Assembly (NCBI RefSeq): GCF_901709675.1
Contig: NC_051092.1
Location: 11,302,491 to 11,366,490, forward strand
Direction: 5' to 3'
DNA from: Syngnathus acus
Taxonomy: Eukaryota; Chordata; Actinopteri; Syngnathiformes; Syngnathidae
Length of the DNA: 64,000 nucleotides
The position numbers and the translations under genes are program-made. Shown here one piece after another: positions 58,454 to 64,000 of this stretch. Position 1 is the stretch's first letter, and each line of letters begins with the position of its first letter. The notes under the pieces are model-generated. The model saw only the letters and a program-made list of their open reading frames with translations, searched no databases and was not told where the DNA came from.

Positions 58454-60026
58454 GCAAGCCTCCGATGCGCGTTCCCAACACTGTCCTCGCCGCGCATGCC
58501 ACGCTTCTGTTTCGATGCGCGGTCACGAGAAAGAGACGGCCACACAGGTACACAATGTTTTTTATTAGTGGCGGCCGTGCATTTGATACCTGAACCTAAT
58601 TTAATGCACCTAATAATACCACCAATATCATGTCACGACTGGTGCACCTCCTCAAATGAATGAATGAATGAATAAACATCCACATTAGCTTGTGAAGGCA
58701 GTTTAGCCAAGAGAAATGCTGAAATGTATTGAATAGGTTTTGCAAATACAATATAATGTATTGTAAACATTGTATTGTATACAATCTAACATTAAAATTA
58801 AGCTTGCAGATGTGCAGACAGCATCGTTAAATTTTCTTTTCAAGTAGGCTGCATGCAGTTAATTTTCAAGTTCAGTTCAGTTGGATTTAACAATTAAGTA
58901 CAATACTTCACATTTAAGTGTTGATTTTGAAACATTTCTTTACGTAGGATCTACTTTTCTTTTATTTGTTATACATTTTTATCTGAATCACAAGTACTCT
59001 TTTATATTTCCTATATTCAAGCATGGTGTTCATGTTCAAACTGGGCATAATGTTACAGTGTCTAACAATAATGCACTTTGGGATTTGAACTTCTGTATCG
59101 TTTTTGATGAGCTTCTAGGCCAGGGTTCACCAACATGGTTCGCCTCCTGGGTGGACCATGTAGCCCCCAAGCACCACATAAGGATCATGCAGGCCTGTTC
59201 TACAAATGCTCACCACTGACATTCTACCTAGATTTTTTGCACGCGCTATATTTCAGAACTGTTTCAAACTGGGAGACCTTAAAAATAATATCCAAAGTTC
59301 TCATTTTCAAAAAGGTCAATGACCCCTACTCACCTTTACTACTTTACTGTAATTGAATGTTGGTCATTGTGATAGAAAATAATTTTTGGGGCGGTGCTTG
59401 CGGTAAAAAGTTGGAGAAACACAAGCTCCTATCGCTTTCGTTCTATTCTATCTGCAAAGCTGACGTTTGGCGAAACATGGAGCATGTTTTAACACACCAC
59501 CACCAGGGAGTAGTGTTCAACTACAAATAGACGCCCCCTTCATTTTTTTCTTTTTCTTTTTTATCTTCAACGACGTTATGACCGTCATGACAATTTTTTC
59601 CGGCTTGGGAGTTCCAAGTATTAATAAGTAGTATCTACATTGTTAAACGATTTTTTTTGGTTTATTTACAGATGAACTCTATTAATGGTTAACCATTGTA
59701 CAATCGTATAGCAGTGTATTTACAGTGATTCTAATGCCTGAGAACGCCGTATTATCATTATAAATTAACAAATATATGTTGTGGATATAAGGATGCCAAA
59801 TGTTAAATGTGTTTATTTTTAAATTATTTTTGTATTATACCGTGGATCCATTTGTAATCGTTATTTTGGTATTGGGTTTTACATTTTAAATAATTGTTGT
59901 TTATATTGCGGCAGAAGGGAGGAGCGTGTCTTTATTCCATGACTGTCTGCAAACAACTATGGCTAGAGACAATTCATCAGATACAAAGTGACCATGACAT
60001 CACAAAGGACCTGAGGTCCGCCACAA

Positions 60027-60027
<1 letters not shown>

Positions 60028-60065
<38 letters not shown>
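60028..60065. repeat. (ATT)n trinucleotide array
   Basis: Twelve uninterrupted ATT units. Confidence 0.95.
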
Positions 60066-60369
60066 GTTTTGAAATGACCGATAATGAGACGATGGTTTCA
60101 AAGTGGATATCATTTAAATCAATAAATCGAATCAAACTTAATAAGATCAGATTCCCTGCAGTCTCCCAATATTATTGGCTGAGTCTAATGTGCAGTCAGT
60201 TCCAATTGCATGCATTTTTATTTGCTGAAACGAAAACCACTTATTAAAAAGTTTCTTTTTTTTTATTTCTTTCTAACAGACAAATATTTTTTTCGGGTAT
60301 AGCAAATGAAAACGTGCAAACGATGCTCCGTTTCTCAAAACGAACTCGTTGTGATGTAATGTAACTTTT

Positions 60370-60500
60370 TTGGGATGTGCGAGGAAACCGGAGTGCCCGG
60401 AGAGAAGATGTAAACTCCACACATGGAGGGCTATGTAAACTCCTAACTGTGAGGCGGACGTGCTAAACAGTGCTCCACCGTGCCGTGCCGTGCCGCCTGG
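60370..60500 (-). repeat. Dispersed fish repeat fragment, reverse orientation
   Basis: It contains 'gtgcgaggaaaccggagtgc', 'gtaaactccacacatggagg' and 'ctccaccgtgccgtgccg', just upstream of the putative wnk1 promoter. Confidence 0.65.
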
Positions 60501-60539
60501 CGTAACTCATTCATCTTGCTTCAAATTCGAATAATCCAA

Positions 60540-61330
60540 GAGTGGTGGTTATGAGGTCATTCGGCACTCGCGCATGCGCATACGGAAAATCCCGTTTCTT
60601 CGTCAGTACCGAGGAACTGCGTTGCTGGGGGATTTTTTTTTTTAACCCCCCAAAATGTCTCTCTTTGTCGGCACAATAGACGTTCTTCTGTCGATGATAC
60701 TCTTATACCGACCACGTACTCATTTTTAGACGACATCCGCTGCGAGGAGCATTTCAACTCTGGTGAATGTCAGTTGTGTTGTGGATGCGAGGTAGGTCAC
60801 CGTCTGTCTACTGCTTCGAAAAGCCGGACGCGGTTGCCAGTTAAGTGAACCGTATAGAACTATAACTGCGTTTTTATGACAAATTTAAGGTTTTATTTTT
60901 TTATTTCCCAACGAGACACTACGTCTAATCGTACTGGGGAGAGGGGAGGGGGCACACAAGGGGGGCGGGTCCAGCTATTCGGGCCATCTGCAAGACCCGC
61001 CTAGCTTTCTGTTAGCACGCTAAGCTAAGTGACGCGAGTTGTCACTGCCAGCTTGCCTGCCTGGTTGCTTTCCAGCCGGGGTTGCACCGGCCGAACGTAC
61101 CTGTCGCGCCATGGTGATTATCCGGGGATGGAAACTGGATCCCGAAATGGTAACGCCATCTGTTTATATATTTATATTTGAGATTAGATTTACAAACGCC
61201 GGCTATGTTATGTGAGAAGGCAAACAGCGGGGGGCATCCTGTGTAAAATATGCGGCGTGACGTTTGACTGGTTAGGCCGCCGGGGGACGGGATTAGCTCC
61301 TCTGAGCTAACTAGCTCCATGCGAGGAAGC
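60540..61330 (+). promoter_or_regulatory. wnk1: Putative wnk1 CpG-rich promoter region
   Basis: CpG density rises here, with an NRF1 site, a GC box (GGGGGCGGG, 60961-60969) and a donor-like GCGAG|GTAGGT at 60791-60792. Acceptor-like sites at 63062 (CTTTCTTTCAG) and 63420 (ATTTTTCAG) lie ahead of the wnk1 ATG, so an upstream non-coding exon is possible. Confidence 0.4.
60569..60580. promoter_or_regulatory. CGCGCATGCGCA, consensus NRF1 site
   Basis: It matches YGCGCANGCGCR exactly and lies at the start of a CpG-rich region (60540-61330), likely the wnk1 promoter. Confidence 0.55.
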
Positions 61331-61339
61331 TAACAAAGA

Positions 61340-63419
61340 GCCGGTTGCTGCTTCTTTGCTTTGTGTCTTTGAATATCTGAAGTGCATTTGGCGTCACATA
61401 AAGAGCCGGGGCAAACGTGGATTCACTAGGCGAATGCCAAGTAGGTAAAATGGCACTTTTACCAGCCACATTGAAGTATATAATTGAATGTATACGCCGC
61501 TACTGTTTATTATTATGCGTTTCAAATGCGCGGTCGGCCATCAATCCCGCCCGGTTCGTTTTGTATCTTGTGCTCTGACACGGTAGGCTGTGGTTGACTT
61601 AATTAGCCGAATCGATTGTCATTGACTGCATATTTAAATGGGTGCCAAACTACGGACTAAAATGGGCTTGGTGGTTGCGATGTCGGATGCGATTTCTCAA
61701 GTACTACACGTCCCCTCTTCCTACCCCCGCCCAAACGTTTTGTTCTTATGCGATTAATGCAATGTGATAATCTTAATTACACCTTTCCTCGTTTTAGATT
61801 TGAACCAATGGTCTTGGAGCAGCTGTCTAATGGTTAAAACGGGCTCTGGCAAATGTTCGAGATTAGGGAGCTAGTGCTGCAATCTGGTACTACTTGAGCG
61901 GTAGATGTAGTTGTAACTTCAAGTACATGTACTTTGACGTTTTAGGAAAATATCACATTGTGGTTTTTCCCCACTGCTGAATATTGCGGTTTCAATTCAT
62001 GATTCCCTTGAATAAATCAAGCTTCAATAAAATATTCCCTGTACAATAACATTTACAAATACAAACAAAAACTTGCATCATACCATCAAAACATGAAAAG
62101 CTATTACTCTAATAAGGCAAGGACACTTCAGAGGCTGTGTTAGGCAGTCATTGGTTCATTAAAGCAAGAACTACTGCATGCTATTATACATGTGTAATGC
62201 TGTATGTATGAATATCTCTTCAAACATTTTTTGGACTTCTTTGCATTTTTATAAACGTCCGATAAAGAAACAAACATTGTTTCAAACAAAGTAAAAACGT
62301 ATGTTTCCAAATGTCTGATTTGGGAAAAAACAACAAATATAAAACAGTACAATTTTATAGATGGCTAATTTCCTAATTCAAAAGACATTACAATTTCTTT
62401 TGGGGGGGGGGGGGGTAAACTTGTATGGCAAGGCTTTGTATGCGTTTCTTGGGTATTTTTGTGTATCTGTAAAACCTGTACCTTATTTTGTTATATTGTG
62501 TATTGTTTGTCGTGATTGTCAGTTTTAATGCAGTGGTTGTGATGCTGTATTACACCCAGTGTTTATTTAGTTTTATTTGCCATTTAGTGTTGAGTATAGT
62601 TGTCAAAATATTAGAAATGTCTTGCGTCAGAGCATGAAAGTTCTAATCTACAGCGCTGCCAACTCCAACCACAACCATTATTCGAATAAACCTGATGTTA
62701 TTGTAGCTGAGCGAAGGTGAATTTTGAGGTGCAGCGCTTGTACGTGTAACCAACATTGTGAGAGAAATCAGTAATAATTGTATTATAGTGTGGCCTTATT
62801 TTTAGTCATGCTTTAAAAATAGTAAGACAGGAGAAGAAAAAACGATCAAGCATGCTGTCTGTGGCAGGCATAAGTTCCAAAAATACAAGAGCCTGTTGAA
62901 AAGGTAGCGCCTCAGCATTTTGTGACGTTGTTGCTCCATCCACACATGGCTGTCATTCAATTAGTTTTACATATCGTATGTTTAATATATTCAAGTTTTG
63001 TTGCCATCGTGTTTTTTTTTGGTCTCATCTGAAGTGTTTTTTTTTTTCTTTCTTTCTTTCAGTGAAGTTGGACAAGAGCAAATTTGGACCTTTGCTCAGA
63101 GGCTGGGCATCTGTAACAGAGCGCTACCTGCTTGTTCCTCACCAGAGAGTCCTTATGCTTGACAGAAGCTGCAGCCTGTGTCTTACAGAATGGGTATTGC
63201 GGATCTAAAGAGTTTTGTTTGCCAACATCAGCACTCTGTGCCCTGCTGTGGTGTTCAAACCTTTTCCAAAAGAACACCACCCATCCACCTCCTCCAATCT
63301 CTGCACTATGTGCATAAAGACGGACTTTAAGATACAAGAAAAGAAAATTTGAGACTTTGAGATCAAATTATACAAAAGCCTTTAGCTGACATGGAAGTCT
63401 CCTTATTTTAATTTTTCAG
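61340..63419 (+). other. Probable wnk1 5' intron or leader
   Basis: The interval is AT-rich with no recognised exon. A 14-base G run is at 62402-62415 and a pyrimidine tract ends at 63061. Confidence 0.5.
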
Positions 63420-63449
63420 TTCTTGTCTTCCTTGTACTCTTTGTGTGGG

Positions 63450-64000
63450 ATGTCGGAAAAGCCTGATGACAAAATGGTTAAGTTCCTGGCTCCCCCTCCG
63501 AAGAGTGGAAACGGTCCCACCTCTGGGTCAGACTCGATGGTCAATGAATCCCGTCCGACCGAGGTGAGACGGCGGCATCACACCATGGAGCGTGACCGCG
63601 GCAACCCCGAGCACCGCTTTTTCCGCCGCAGTGTCATCAGCGACTGCAATGCCACGGCGTTGGCCCTCCCTTTGCCCAGCAGGATCCCCATACCAGCCGC
63701 TCAGCGGAACCAACTGCGGGAGGCCCCGGTACAACGGCAACAGGCTGCCGTCGTCCGTGCGCCGCAGGTTGAACAAAGTGCTCCGCGTAAGGAGGAGTCC
63801 ACTGAGACTCTGGAAAGTAAAGAGCGGAAAGACCTGGAAATTGCCACGGTGAACGTAGTGCCTATGAAACAGACGTCTACTATCATACAAGATGTTTGCG
63901 ACAGCATGTTGGTCACCGAGACCCAGTCGTTGCCAGACTTGAGTCAAAGCGAGGCATATAACTCTACCGGCTCGAAGGTGCTGCATGAAGGAGACGCCGA
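63450..64000 (+). CDS. wnk1: WNK lysine-deficient protein kinase 1, N-terminal fragment (runs off window)
   Basis: WNK1 is a chloride-sensing Ser/Thr kinase that activates SPAK/OSR1 and thereby cation-chloride cotransporters (established). The frame starts MSEKPDDKMVKFLAPPPKSG and stays open for 183 codons to the edge without a stop. The diagnostic stretch is RRRHHTMERDRGNPEHRFFR followed by RSVISDCNATALALPLP, matching human RRRHTMDKDSRG and EHRFFRRSVICDSNATALEL. The Gln/Ala/Pro-rich human linker is shorter here. The kinase domain, with the lysine displaced from its usual site, lies past the window. The start is the first ATG after an acceptor-like site at 63420 and aligns with the short human N-terminus. 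The paralogue (a or b) cannot be told. Confidence 0.94.
   Translation, partial: MSEKPDDKMVKFLAPPPKSGNGPTSGSDSMVNESRPTEVRRRHHTMERDRGNPEHRFFRRSVISDCNATALALPLPSRIPIPAAQRNQLREAPVQRQQAAVVRAPQVEQSAPRKEESTETLESKERKDLEIATVNVVPMKQTSTIIQDVCDSMLVTETQSLPDLSQSEAYNSTGSKVLHEGDA

Larger units (their letters stand above)
58560..60540. other. Intergenic DNA between erc1 and wnk1
   Basis: It is mostly AT-rich with an ATT trinucleotide array (60028-60065) and dispersed-repeat fragments. No gene is seen. Confidence 0.65.

Noticed and set aside
58600-63400. Search for rad52 exons between erc1 and wnk1
   Set aside because: No sequence resembling the conserved RAD52 DNA-binding domain was seen on either strand; an eye search cannot exclude a diverged fragment.
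63528-63986. Minus-strand 152-aa frame opposite wnk1
   Set aside because: It is the antisense of the clear WNK1 N-terminal frame and has no recognisable protein.
1-64000. CRISPR arrays, tRNA or rRNA genes, bacterial operons, viral genes
   Set aside because: None found. The tandem repeats are eukaryotic microsatellites, and no cloverleaf or rRNA signature was recognised by eye.

Overview
The window is vertebrate nuclear DNA, almost certainly from a teleost and probably a percomorph. The reasons are short multi-exon genes with GT-AG introns, abundant (CA)n, (GGAT)n and homopolymer tracts, and several copies of the dispersed fish repeat that carries the phrase 'attggctggc(a/g)accagtccagggtgt' and ends in an (ATGG)n tail. 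No bacterial, viral or CRISPR features are present.

Four protein-coding genes are recognisable by reading exons against remembered vertebrate proteins. (1) 85-29258, minus: gse1, a nuclear coiled-coil protein associated with LSD1/CoREST-HDAC complexes. Fourteen coding exons are visible. The last one lies off the left edge, and the first, encoding [13 protein letters not shown], sits 19.5 kb upstream of the rest. (2) 39611-40813, plus: fbxl14, a 400-aa F-box/leucine-rich-repeat subunit of an SCF ubiquitin ligase, in one GC-rich exon. (3) 45159-56669, minus: erc1 (ELKS/RAB6IP2/CAST2), a coiled-coil scaffold of the presynaptic active zone and cell cortex. All coding exons are present, with both alternative C-termini (the long A form and the short B form ending GIWA) and one candidate extra 57-bp exon. 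(4) 63450-64000, plus: the start of wnk1, a with-no-lysine kinase, cut by the right edge.

Layout: 1-9.7 kb is the exon-dense part of gse1. 9.7-29.2 kb is its large first intron, rich in microsatellites. 29.3-39.6 kb is intergenic. 39.6-45.1 kb holds fbxl14 and the converging 3' ends of fbxl14 and erc1, with nested repeats. 45.2-58.4 kb is erc1. 58.4-63.4 kb is the head-to-head interval between erc1 and wnk1, with a CRE near the erc1 promoter and an NRF1 site and GC box on the wnk1 side.

The fbxl14-erc1-wnk1 cluster matches the human 12p13.33 neighbourhood, but RAD52, which lies between WNK1 and ERC1 in human, is not seen, and wnk1 and erc1 point away from each other. gse1 (16q24 in human) is joined to the cluster here. 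The genes do not form one pathway; the linkage is positional. I found no new self-contained biological system. The most useful observations are splice-level: the paired erc1 C-termini, the unexplained erc1 exon, a GC-AG intron and a 63-bp in-frame intron in gse1, and the remote gse1 first exon.
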